Positions 25,203 through 32,718 of a stretch of DNA of 64,000 nt are shown here, one piece after another. Under the pieces are notes generated by a model. That model worked only from the letters and a program-made list of their open reading frames with translations. It did no database searches and was not told the origin of the DNA. The DNA lies in NCBI GenBank assembly GCA_020445605.1, contig JAGRGH010000014.1:1-64000 (forward strand), in the 5' to 3' direction. The stretch comes from Chromatiales bacterium (lineage in GTDB: Bacteria; Pseudomonadota; Gammaproteobacteria; JAGRGH01). Every line of letters begins with the position of its first letter. The first letter of the stretch is position 1. The position numbers and the translations under genes are program-made.

Positions 25203-25314
25203 GAAAACGAAAAAATGCGACTTTTCGTTTTCTTTCATTCTCGACGGTTGTAGCCGTCGAAAATGGCGGCACCTCCATGTGCCGCGGGAACCCCTGATTC
25301 AACCAGAGGTTCCC
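25203..25314. repeat. Four consecutive hairpins, first one probably a terminator
   Basis: In order: GAAAACGAAAA (25203-25213) pairs perfectly with TTTTCGTTTTC (25222-25232) and is followed by TTTC, so it can end transcription on the plus strand. CGACGG/CCGTCG lies at 25242-25259, GCGGCAC/GTGCCGC at 25266-25285, and GGGAACC/GGTTCCC at 25286-25314. Four close, unrelated stems in 112 bases look like an inserted repeat element as much as a terminator. It separates the glycosyltransferase-like gene from the convergent ybbP-like gene. Confidence 0.6.
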
Positions 25315-25320
25315 AAGCGA

Positions 25321-27813
25321 TCAATGCCCGCGCAACAGCAGCCGCGGCGGACGACTGGCGACGCCACGCAGCGCGAACACGCCCGCAAGCGCACTGGCGA
25401 TCCACGCCAGCAACACGGCCGCGGACCACAACGCGGAATCGAACACATAGGCGATCTCCAGCACGCGCGTTGCGATCCACCAGTGCGCCAGGGACGCCAC
25501 TGCGGCCGCCGCGATGGCCGCCGCGAGGCCGAGCAGCAGAAACTCCCACGCGGCCGCGGCACGCAGTTCGCGCCGACTGGCGCCAAGCGCACGCGCAATC
25601 GCGGCCTCGTGGCGGCGCGCGCGCAGTCCGTAACGCGTCACCGCGATGATCACGAGCACCCCGCCCGCCAGCGCGAGCCCGAACACCACCTGTAGCGCAG
25701 CGGTGATCTGATCAAACAGGCCGCGCGCCTGATTGAGCAATGCCGCCACGTCAATGACGGTGACGGCCGGAAACGCACGCAGCAGATCCGCCAGCACGGC
25801 CGCACGTTCCACCGGCAGATGGAAACCCGCGAGATAACGCAGTGCCAGATCATTGCCCGCCGCACGCGGGAACAGCACGAAGAAGTTCGGCCGGAAGTTG
25901 CCCCACTCGACATAGCGAAGACTGTCGATGCGCGCCTCCAGCGTGCGCTCGCCGATGCGAAAACGCATGCGGTCATGGAGCTTCAGGCCCAGCGTCTGCG
26001 CCAGCCCTCGATCGACCGAGATCGAACCGCTGTCCGTCGAACCATCGACCCACTCGCCCGCGACCACCCGGTTGTCGTTCGGCAGCGTGTCACTGAAGCC
26101 GAGGATGAACTGGCGTGTCGCAAGCCGCTTCGCGCGCGCGTCCTCGTAGTCTTCCGCCCGCACCGGCGTATCGTTCAACGCCACGTAGCGAGCGGATGCC
26201 GTGGGATAGAAAAGAACGTTCCCCAGCCCGCGGGCATCGAGCCAGTCACGCAGGGGCGCAACCTCGGCGGCCTGCACATTGATCAGAAAGCGGTTCGGCG
26301 CATCGGCCGGCAGGCTTGCCAGCCAGCCGTCGACAAGACTCTGGCGCACGAAGGCGAGCAGCAGGATCGCCGTCAGGCCGATCGCGAGCGCGGCCGCCTG
26401 GATCGCCGTCGCCAGCGGCCGCCGGCGTGCCGCCGCGAGCCCCTGACGCAGGGCAAAGCCGCGTGCGCGCCGACCGAACCGGGCGACCATGCGCAACGCG
26501 ACGACGGTGACCAGCCCGAGCACCAGCAGTGCGCCGATCAGCGCCAGAAACACCGTGCTGGCAAGGTTCCAGTCCGTACCCGACTGCACGGCCAGCAGCA
26601 CGGCGACAATCAACAGCGCGAGCAGCGCGGCAACGCCGTCGCCAAACCGCCAGCCCGCACTCGTGCGGCGCAAGGCATCGCGCGCGGCAACGCGTCCGAC
26701 CACGGCCAGCGGGCCGATTGCCCCGGCCGCCACCAGCGCCGCGGCCGCGAACCACGCGCCGGCGATCTGCCAGAACGCCGGCCGCGCGAGTTCCACCGGT
26801 ATCAGCGCCTGCACCTGCCCGGCGATGAACGCCTGCACGGCCCAGCCGGCGAGCGTGCCGAGCAAGGCCCCCGGCAGGGCGATCCACGCGAGCTGCCAGG
26901 CGACCAGCCCGATGCTGCGCGCGCGCGACTCCCCCAGACACATCACCAGCGCCGCCTCGCGCACGCGCTGTTCGGCGTACTGGCGCGCGCTGATCGCAAT
27001 CGCCGCGGCCGCAAGCAGGGCCGCGACCAGCGCGGCGAGCGTGAACACCCCGCGCGCGCGATTGAGCGCGCTGTCGAGTTCCGGGCTGGCGTTGTCGAGA
27101 TCGAGCATCCGCGCGCCCGGCGGCAGTTGCGGTCGCAGCACCGCGGCCACGCGCGCGACCGCCTGGCGCGGACCGGCGCTCAGCCAGCGGTATTCGATTC
27201 GCGAGCCCGGTCCAAGCAGGCCGGATTCCGCGAGCCCCGCCCGCGCGACCAGCACCCGTGGGGCGAGCTGGAACACCCGGCCGCCGCGGTCGGGTTCGAC
27301 CGTCAGCACGCGTTCGATCCTGTAGCGGTTGTAGCCGAGCTCCAGCGTGTCGCCGACCGCAAGCTCGAGCTCGTGCAACACGCGCGCATCCACCCAGACC
27401 TGACCGGCAGCCGGAATGCCCGCGGCCGGCTGATCCGGCGTGGCCGGGTCCAGCGTGGTGCGCAGCGCACCGCGCAGCGGATGGCCCGGGTCGACGCCCT
27501 TCACACCGACCAGCACGGTGCGCTCGCCGGCGAGTGCGACGGACGGAAAGCTCACCGCCACGGCCGTGCGCAGACCCTCGGCCGCGGCCAGCGCGGCCCA
27601 GTCGGCGGGCGGTTCGGCATCGGTCTCGACGACCAGATCGGCGCCCAGCAGCTCGGCGGCGCGCGCCTCCAGCGCCGTGCCGGCACGCGCGGCCAGCAGG
27701 CCCACGCCGGTGAGCACGGCGAACGCCAGCGCCACCGCCACCACGAGCAACCGTGCATCGCCGCCGGCCAGGGCACGCCGCGCCAGGCGCGCGGCCAGAG
27801 TCACGTCACGCAT
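25321..27813 (-). CDS. ybbP: YbbP-like ABC transporter permease (FtsX/MacB fold)
   Basis: The 830-residue integral membrane protein has about ten membrane helices arranged as two FtsX-type units with large periplasmic domains. The N-terminal helix (ARLLVVAVALAFAVLTGVGLLAA) is followed by a periplasmic MacB-like domain (residues about 50-255). Middle helices follow, and the C-terminal unit includes VFGLALAGGVLVIIAVTRYGLRARRHEAAIARALGASRREL, the coupling region contacted by the ATPase. It partners the ATP-binding gene upstream, whose stop it overlaps by eight bases. In Enterobacteria the YbbAP pair lies next to tesA, exactly as here, and is thought to handle hydrophobic envelope compounds. Confidence 0.88.
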   Translation of the reverse strand: MRDVTLAARLARRALAGGDARLLVVAVALAFAVLTGVGLLAARAGTALEARAAELLGADLVVETDAEPPADWAALAAAEGLRTAVAVSFPSVALAGERTVLVGVKGVDPGHPLRGALRTTLDPATPDQPAAGIPAAGQVWVDARVLHELELAVGDTLELGYNRYRIERVLTVEPDRGGRVFQLAPRVLVARAGLAESGLLGPGSRIEYRWLSAGPRQAVARVAAVLRPQLPPGARMLDLDNASPELDSALNRARGVFTLAALVAALLAAAAIAISARQYAEQRVREAALVMCLGESRARSIGLVAWQLAWIALPGALLGTLAGWAVQAFIAGQVQALIPVELARPAFWQIAGAWFAAAALVAAGAIGPLAVVGRVAARDALRRTSAGWRFGDGVAALLALLIVAVLLAVQSGTDWNLASTVFLALIGALLVLGLVTVVALRMVARFGRRARGFALRQGLAAARRRPLATAIQAAALAIGLTAILLLAFVRQSLVDGWLASLPADAPNRFLINVQAAEVAPLRDWLDARGLGNVLFYPTASARYVALNDTPVRAEDYEDARAKRLATRQFILGFSDTLPNDNRVVAGEWVDGSTDSGSISVDRGLAQTLGLKLHDRMRFRIGERTLEARIDSLRYVEWGNFRPNFFVLFPRAAGNDLALRYLAGFHLPVERAAVLADLLRAFPAVTVIDVAALLNQARGLFDQITAALQVVFGLALAGGVLVIIAVTRYGLRARRHEAAIARALGASRRELRAAAAWEFLLLGLAAAIAAAAVASLAHWWIATRVLEIAYVFDSALWSAAVLLAWIASALAGVFALRGVASRPPRLLLRGH

Positions 27814-28513
27814 CGGCGTCCACGGCGATGCGTCCGTCGTGCAGGTGGCAGGTCCGGTCGCAATGCCCCGCCAATTCCGCGTTGTGGGTGACCAGCAGCA
27901 GTGCGCTGCCGTGGGCCCGCACGAGGTCGAACATCTGCGCGCTGACTTCGGCGGCGCTGACCCGGTCGAGATTGCCGGTCGGCTCGTCGGCGAACAGCAC
28001 GGCGGGCTCGGTTACGAAGGCCCGCGCCAGCGCGACACGCTGCTGCTCGCCGCCGGAAAGCTCGGCCGGCCGATGCCGCGCCCGTGCGGCGAGCCCGAGG
28101 CGTTCGAGCGCTGCGCGCGCGCGACCCATCGCGTCCGGCGTGCCGGCGAGGTCCAGCGGCAGCGCGACGTTCTCCAGCGCCGTCAGCGTCTCGACGAGCT
28201 GAAAATCCTGAAACACGAAACCGACACGGCCGCGCCGCAGCTTGGCCCGCGCGTCCTCGTCCAGACCGGTGAGTTCGCTGCCGAACAGCGTGACTGAGCC
28301 GCCCGTCGCGCGATCCAGCCCCGCGAGCAGGCCGAGCAGCGTGGACTTGCCGGCGCCGGAGGCCCCGGTGATCGCCACGGACTCGCCCGCATGCACGTCC
28401 AGATCCACGCCGTCGAGGATGGTCAGCACCCCGGTCGGGCCGCGCACCTGGTAGCCGAGCGCGCGTGCCTGCACTATGGTTTCGTGTTTGTGGTCCGGAG
28501 CGGAGTTCGACAT
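27806..28513 (-). CDS. ybbA: YbbA-like ABC transporter ATP-binding protein
   Basis: The 235-residue protein has Walker A GASGAGKST, the Q-loop FQDFQLVETLTALENVALPL, signature LSGGEQQRVALARAF, Walker B VLFADEPTGNLD and the switch His in VTHNAEL. This is the MacB/LolD-type ATPase class. It energises the YbbP permease. The ATG at 28513 shares bases with the ATG of tesA on the other strand (the tetramer CATG), so each gene must be read from a leader that lies inside the other coding sequence. Confidence 0.92.
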   Translation of the reverse strand: MSNSAPDHKHETIVQARALGYQVRGPTGVLTILDGVDLDVHAGESVAITGASGAGKSTLLGLLAGLDRATGGSVTLFGSELTGLDEDARAKLRRGRVGFVFQDFQLVETLTALENVALPLDLAGTPDAMGRARAALERLGLAARARHRPAELSGGEQQRVALARAFVTEPAVLFADEPTGNLDRVSAAEVSAQMFDLVRAHGSALLLVTHNAELAGHCDRTCHLHDGRIAVDADA

Positions 28514-29162
28514 GCGCAATCGCAGGGCTCGGTGGCGGCTCGTCTGGTTCGCCGCGTTGCTGTTGGGTGCCGCTGACGCGATGGCACAGCGGCCGGTGTT
28601 GCTGGTGCTCGGTGATTCACTGAGCGCGGGCTATGGCCTGGCCGATCTTAACGACTCGTGGGTCGCGCTGCTGGCCGGCGCACTGCACCAGCGCAACCCA
28701 CCCTGGGACACCGTCAACGCGTCCATCAGCGGCGAGACCACCAGCGCTGCGCTGGATCGTGTGACCGAAACCCTGATCGTCGAAGCCCCGACCGTCGTAC
28801 TCATCGCACTCGGCGCCAACGACGGCCTGCGTGGTCTGCCGCCCGCGGGCCTCAGCGAACGCCTGCAATCACTCGCGCGTTTCGCGAAGGCCGCCGGCGC
28901 CACACCCGTCATCGCCGGCGTGCGTCTGCCGTTGAACTATGGCCCCGTGTATGCGGAAAAGTTCGCCCAGGCGTTTCGCGATGCCGCAACGGCCGAGGAC
29001 GCGGCGCTGATCGAAAACCTGCTGGAAGGCGTGGACGAAAAGCGCGGCCTGTTCCAGGACGACGGCCTGCATCCCGCCACGGCCGCACAACCCGTCATCG
29101 CGAAACACATGGGCGCGGCGCTGGCACCGGTGCTCGATCAAACCAGCTCAGCGGCCCCATGA
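28512..29162 (+). CDS. tesA: GDSL-family thioesterase/lysophospholipase, TesA type
   Basis: The 216-residue protein has a signal peptide (RRARWRLVWFAALLLGAADAMAQ) and is periplasmic. Catalytic blocks are LVLGDSLSAGYG (nucleophile Ser), the Gly in SISGETT, GANDGLRG (oxyanion Asn) and DDGLHPATAAQ (Asp and His). It hydrolyses acyl-CoA thioesters, lysophospholipids and other esters. The divergent pairing with ybbA-ybbP is conserved from Escherichia coli, which supports the start codon choice even though the two ATGs overlap. The next 310 bases to 29472 contain no gene; only the inverted repeat at 29417 and the attachment-core site were noticed. Confidence 0.92.
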   Translation: MRNRRARWRLVWFAALLLGAADAMAQRPVLLVLGDSLSAGYGLADLNDSWVALLAGALHQRNPPWDTVNASISGETTSAALDRVTETLIVEAPTVVLIALGANDGLRGLPPAGLSERLQSLARFAKAAGATPVIAGVRLPLNYGPVYAEKFAQAFRDAATAEDAALIENLLEGVDEKRGLFQDDGLHPATAAQPVIAKHMGAALAPVLDQTSSAAP

Positions 29163-29416
29163 GGCGAATTGCCGCCCGGGCAAAGCCGTGCTAGGTTCAA
29201 CTTCAGGTATCAGGAGATTCACACGGGAGCGGGACCGGGAACCATGCGGCAGGGAACCGACCAGGATCACCATCAGCGCGGGGGCCGTCACCCGGAGCCT
29301 GCGGGCCTGCCCGAGCCATACGAAACCCACTGCTCATTTGGTGCGTTTCAAGCTGTTCGGGGCATCTCTGGCGCACAAGAGTGGTGCGCTTGGCCGCATA
29401 TTACCAATATCGTGCC

Positions 29417-29464
29417 GGCACAATATTGCCGATATTGTGCCAGCTGCATAATCTGCTGTTAGGC
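29417..29464. other. Perfect inverted repeat followed by an integron core site
   Basis: GGCACAATAT (29417-29426) and ATATTGTGCC (29432-29441) form a perfect 10-base stem around TGCCG. A third related arm, ATATCGTGCC, ends at 29416. GTTAGGC at 29458-29464 is a canonical integron recombination core (GTTRRRY) and lies 8 bases before the next ATG. The inverted repeat could be an operator or part of an attI/attC-like structure. No matching upstream RYYYAAC arm was found, so this first site is incomplete. Confidence 0.5.
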
Positions 29465-29472
29465 AATAAAAA

Positions 29473-29883
29473 ATGGAGCCATCGATAATCGCGGCAATCA
29501 TCGGAGCACTTGCAACAGTGTTGGCTGTGGTAATTGGTTGGTGGCTGCCGCAAAGAAAAGCAACACGCTCCAAGTCCGCAGAATCAATCAAATTCCAGCC
29601 AGATAAAGATGGCATCTATTTCATGCAATATTTGCTGCATGATGCTTACGAGCAACAAACACCGCTATCAACTACCGAGCTTGCGGAACATCACAGAGAT
29701 TACGCGCCACTGGAATTGGAAGTGAAGCTCATAGGCCTTGAAAATCATGGCTATGTTCAGCGGGTAACTCGAAAGAACACAGGCATGGGCAAATGGCAAA
29801 TCACCCCAAAAGGAGTCGAGTTCATGTTCAAGCACGGGCATCAATTACACGATTTGGTTGAGGAAAGTCGGAGTAATGCCTAA
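29473..29883 (+). CDS. Membrane-anchored winged-helix-like protein in a gene cassette
   Basis: The 136-residue protein starts with one membrane helix (IIAAIIGALATVLAVVIGWWLP), then a basic linker. A cytoplasmic domain follows (LSTTELAEHHRDYAPLELEVKLIGLENHGYVQRVTRKNTGMGKWQITPKGVEFMFKHGHQ) that looks like a winged-helix domain, with the final ITPKGVEF strand typical of such domains. I do not recognise a named family. The ATG follows a core site directly and the stop codon TAA is part of the next attC, as expected for an integron cassette. Its base composition is far more AT-rich than that of the chromosomal genes. A membrane-tethered sensor or regulator role is only inferred. Confidence 0.65.
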   Translation: MEPSIIAAIIGALATVLAVVIGWWLPQRKATRSKSAESIKFQPDKDGIYFMQYLLHDAYEQQTPLSTTELAEHHRDYAPLELEVKLIGLENHGYVQRVTRKNTGMGKWQITPKGVEFMFKHGHQLHDLVEESRSNA

Positions 29884-29967
29884 CAAGTGCATCATGTCAC
29901 TGCCCTTCGGGCAGCTGGGACGTGCCACCGCTGCGCGGCGGCCCGCCCCATATGCTTGTCGTTATAC
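29878..29967 (+). other. attC-like integron recombination site
   Basis: The 90-base element begins GCCTAAC (inverse core, RYYYAAC) and ends GTTATAC (core, one mismatch to GTTRRRY). The next bases inward, AAGTGCAT and ATGCTTGTC, pair with a few unpaired bases, as attC arms do. The centre has small hairpins such as CTGCCC-TTC-GGGCAG. It sits exactly between two genes on the same strand. Confidence 0.65.
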
Positions 29968-29985
29968 GACTATGGAGAGTTTTAG

Positions 29986-31617
29986 GTGCGAATAAGTCGC
30001 GTTGAAATATCAAACTTCAGGGCACTGCGAACAATCGCAGTGCCTATGACACAATTTAGCGTGCTTCTTGGTGAAAATGATGTTGGGAAAACGTCATTCC
30101 TATACGCAATCGAAAACTTTTTCGTTGCTAAGAAACTGAGCGATCCAAAGGACTGGTACAAAAGAGACACGAATAACGATATAAGGATCACCATCACTTT
30201 CTCGGACATCCCTGATGATGAATCCCTGAATGATCTGAAAAGAAGTGACGAAACAATTATCGTTAATCGGATCTTTGCTTTTAATAAGCCACCGGAAACG
30301 AAAGTCATACTGGACGACAATTCGGCAATAACCATTGCAAAACCTATTGCAGCCAGATGGTTTTCCAATGATAACTTTCACTTCATACCTGTAAGACGGG
30401 ACTTGTCAGTCCAGTTTTCTATGAATAAGACCGCCATGCTCGGAAAATTGCTTCGCGCCAAGATGAAGCAGGCAATTGTAAACGCCGGTGCTGAAACACC
30501 ACTACAGGAAGTTGCGAGAATACTCCAAGAGGCTGTCGACGAACCACGAGAAACGATGGAAGCGTTTCTCAAAGAACAATTGAGCAACGAAACAGTAAAA
30601 CTGGGGTTTGATGATCTAGAAATTGATCCTACTGAAGGAGTTAAATTTGCAGTCACTCTTTCAGATGACCGAGTTGAGAGTATAGAAATTCAAGACCGTG
30701 GCGCCGGTACGCAGAATAATCTAATAATTGCATTGTTTCGGTTACTTGCTACTTCAAACTTAGAAGCAGAGTTCATTTTCGCAATGGAGGAACCTGAAAA
30801 TAGTCTTCACCCAAAAGCTCAGCGCCAGCTTTTGAGCGTGATTCAAGAGATTAGTAAATCCACACAAGTGATCGTTACAACGCACTCCCCAGTATTTATT
30901 GATCGTAGCCAGTTTGAAAGTAATATTTTGCTTACTCGTACTACAGCAGGAAACACAGTTGCAAAGGTCTTTGATTCAGAAGACCTACCTTCAATTAGAA
31001 CGGATTTAGGAATTCGAGCCTCGGATGCTCTTCTAAAAGGTGGCGGCAACTGCGCTATCCTCGTGGAAGGTTCCACTGAGGAAGACGGATTCCCAACATT
31101 TATGGAAATGCTCGGCCTCAGCGAGTTCGAGTTAGGTATTGCCATTATTAATATGGGTGGTTCCGATTTCCCCAAAGCTCATGGCATCGTGAAACTTCTT
31201 GGCGGTTACGACATCCCATGCGTGGTGGTTCTGGATAGAGATGCATATAAAACCGCAGACGATCTCAACAGGATTAAAGGAGATCAACTTCCAAACCTCA
31301 GAGAAGTTTACTGTCTTCAGAATGGAACCATCGAAGATTACTACCCGCCAAGCGTCGTAGCTGAAATCATCAACCGCACCTTGTCGCCGAGTACCGAAGT
31401 TCAAGAACATGAATTGAACGGAGACTGGTCCGGCCAAGACCGACTAAATGCATATAAACGCATCATGCATGAGCACGAGGCAGGGAGTTCTATCGAGTAT
31501 TTAAAAAGAGCCCTTGGTGGCCAAGGTACTAAAATTCTTCAAGAGCAAAAATGTGATGTCCCCGACGAGATCAAGTTAATTCTTGAACGTGTAGCTGAAA
31601 TAGCGAGAGATGGCTGA
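29986..31617 (+). CDS. OLD-family ATP-dependent nuclease
   Basis: The 543-residue protein has an ABC/SMC-type ATPase: Walker A LLGENDVGKTSFLYAI (residues about 27-42), signature DRGAGTQNNLIIAL, Walker B FIFAMEEPENSLHPKAQ and switch TTHSP. A C-terminal Toprim domain follows (ILVEGSTEEDGF, then VVLDRDAY) that would carry nuclease activity. OLD proteins act in phage defence, alone or with a partner helicase (GajA/GajB), but no UvrD-like partner is adjacent. The GTG start has a GGAGAG box. The GC content is low compared with flanking genes. It lies between a GTTATACGAC site and its inverse GTCGTATAAC (31623-31632), consistent with an integron cassette. Confidence 0.88.
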   Translation: MRISRVEISNFRALRTIAVPMTQFSVLLGENDVGKTSFLYAIENFFVAKKLSDPKDWYKRDTNNDIRITITFSDIPDDESLNDLKRSDETIIVNRIFAFNKPPETKVILDDNSAITIAKPIAARWFSNDNFHFIPVRRDLSVQFSMNKTAMLGKLLRAKMKQAIVNAGAETPLQEVARILQEAVDEPRETMEAFLKEQLSNETVKLGFDDLEIDPTEGVKFAVTLSDDRVESIEIQDRGAGTQNNLIIALFRLLATSNLEAEFIFAMEEPENSLHPKAQRQLLSVIQEISKSTQVIVTTHSPVFIDRSQFESNILLTRTTAGNTVAKVFDSEDLPSIRTDLGIRASDALLKGGGNCAILVEGSTEEDGFPTFMEMLGLSEFELGIAIINMGGSDFPKAHGIVKLLGGYDIPCVVVLDRDAYKTADDLNRIKGDQLPNLREVYCLQNGTIEDYYPPSVVAEIINRTLSPSTEVQEHELNGDWSGQDRLNAYKRIMHEHEAGSSIEYLKRALGGQGTKILQEQKCDVPDEIKLILERVAEIARDG

Positions 31618-31622
31618 GATAA

Positions 31623-31632
31623 GTCGTATAAC
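31623..31632 (+). other. Inverse core of a truncated attC after the OLD gene
   Basis: GTCGTATAAC is the exact reverse complement of GTTATACGAC at 29961-29970, on the other side of the OLD gene. It is the expected left arm of an attC. The rest of the site appears replaced by the TTAAGGGGTCAGAGCCC repeat that starts at 31636. Confidence 0.5.
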
Positions 31633-31635
31633 GAT

Positions 31636-31975
31636 TTAAGGGGTCAGAGCCCTTTTCATGAGGTCGGGCGGCGTGCATGGACGTCAGGTCAACAGCCGTT
31701 TGGCCGCCGTTTCTTTTCGTCTTTTTGAAAGTCCAACAGGGTCGCCTAGATGATCGGCATTCTGTTTGACCTGTTGAAGGAGCTGTCAGCCTCATTCGCA
31801 TTCCGAATTTCGCAAAGATTTCATCTATCAAGTCAACCAAAGCTGACAATTTTTATCCAGTTTCTGGTTTTTGCTTTTGTCCTGATAACCATCTTTGCCG
31901 GTTTGATTACCGGCATCACCTGGCTGCTCGCTAAATAGCGCGGATTTAAGGAGTTAAGGGGTCAGAGCCCTTTTC
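31636..31975. repeat. Block bounded by 22-base direct repeats
   Basis: The same 22 bases, beginning TTAAGGGGTCAGAGCCC, occur at 31636-31657 and 31954-31975, 318 bases apart. They enclose a small membrane-protein gene. The second copy is preceded by another partial TTTAAGGAG. This suggests a small mobile or duplicated unit, but no transposase is present. Confidence 0.7.
31750..31938 (+). CDS. Small single-helix membrane protein
   Basis: The 62-residue protein has a basic, amphipathic N-terminal half (KELSASFAFRISQRFHLSSQPK) and a strong C-terminal membrane helix (IFIQFLVFAFVLITIFAGLITGITWLLA). The ATG lacks an obvious ribosome-binding site. It lies between two identical 22-base repeats and next to defence and toxin-antitoxin genes. 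Small hydrophobic proteins in such places can be toxins, but nothing proves that here. It could also be a chance reading frame. Confidence 0.4.
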   Translation: MIGILFDLLKELSASFAFRISQRFHLSSQPKLTIFIQFLVFAFVLITIFAGLITGITWLLAK

Positions 31976-32043
31976 CGGCGTCGCCCCCCGATAGATTCTA
32001 AGAGGTCCGCTCACTTTGTCGCCGAGCCCTTGATAAGGGTAAC

Positions 32044-32072
32044 TTGACGAGACGTACGCAAATACGTACCAT
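32044..32072 (+). promoter_or_regulatory. Promoter with YefM-type operator
   Basis: TTGACG (32044-32049) and TACCAT (32067-32072) are separated by 17 bases. Two ACGTAC hexamers (32052-32057 and 32064-32069) lie in the promoter with centres 12 bases apart, also forming the inverted pair GTACG/CGTAC. The geometry matches the paired hexamer operators bound by YefM-YoeB complexes, so autoregulation of the toxin-antitoxin operon is likely. Confidence 0.6.
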
Positions 32073-32099
32073 CTTGGGCCATCCACCCGGAGATCGAAG

Positions 32100-32342
32100 A
32101 TGGCCACCCTGACTGCCAGCGAGGCACGCGCCAACCTGTATCGGCTCATTGACCAGGCCGCCGAGTCACATCAGCCGATTCATATCGCTGGAAAGCGGAC
32201 CAGCGCCGTCCTCCTTTCGACTGAAGACTGGGAGGCGATTCAGGAAACGCTATACCTCCTTTCCGTTCCGGGCATGCGGGAGTCCATCAAGGAGGGCATG
32301 GCCGAGCCCCTTGGCAGAAGCGCCAAGGAGCTTAAGTGGTAG
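32100..32342 (+). CDS. yefM: Phd/YefM-family antitoxin
   Basis: The 80-residue protein starts MATLTASEARANLYRLIDQAAES, the Phd/YefM DNA-binding fold, followed by PIHIAGKRTSAVLLSTEDWEAIQETLYLLSVPGM, the conserved middle of YefM antitoxins. The acidic, flexible C-terminus would wrap the toxin. It overlaps the toxin gene by seven bases and is preceded by a paired-hexamer operator, the normal order for these modules. Confidence 0.92.
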   Translation: MATLTASEARANLYRLIDQAAESHQPIHIAGKRTSAVLLSTEDWEAIQETLYLLSVPGMRESIKEGMAEPLGRSAKELKW

Positions 32343-32602
32343 GGTGGCGGATCGTCTATTCCAAGCACGCCAAGAAGGATGCAACAAAACTTGCGGCTGC
32401 GGGCCTGAAAGCCAAAACGTTGGAACTACTGGCGGTCCTGGCTGCCGACCCATTCCAAACCCCACCGCCCTACGAGAAGCTGGTCGGCGACCTGGCTGGC
32501 GCATATTCGCGGCGCATCAATATTCAGCACCGTTTGGTTTATGAGGTCTTTCCGAAAGAACGGGTCGTTCGAGTGCTGCGCATGTGGACGCACTATGAAT
32601 GA
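32336..32602 (+). CDS. yoeB: YoeB/Txe-family mRNA interferase toxin
   Basis: The 88-residue RelE-fold protein ends with the YoeB signature. RRINIQHRLVYEV carries the catalytic Arg, and VLRMWTHYE supplies the His-Tyr pair used to cut mRNA in the ribosomal A site. Glu47 in PPYEKLVGDL matches the general base. The GTG start lies inside the last codons of yefM, so the two are coupled. The catalytic residues all appear intact. The 116 bases from here to the next gene show nothing recognisable. Confidence 0.92.
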   Translation: MVGWRIVYSKHAKKDATKLAAAGLKAKTLELLAVLAADPFQTPPPYEKLVGDLAGAYSRRINIQHRLVYEVFPKERVVRVLRMWTHYE

Positions 32603-32718
32603 GAGGCCCGACCCACCGAGTCGCTGCCGGTCGGAAGTACGACGCGAGCAGTGCGGCCGCCGGCCCCATGAATGGCCCACACCAGACAACCGTCCGGCGT
32701 AGATATCCACCGCGCGAA

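Noticed and set aside
25819-27891. Plus-strand open frame of 690 codons opposite the ybbP-like gene
   Set aside because: It is an antisense shadow of a membrane permease, with an Arg/Gln/His-rich translation and no recognisable motif.
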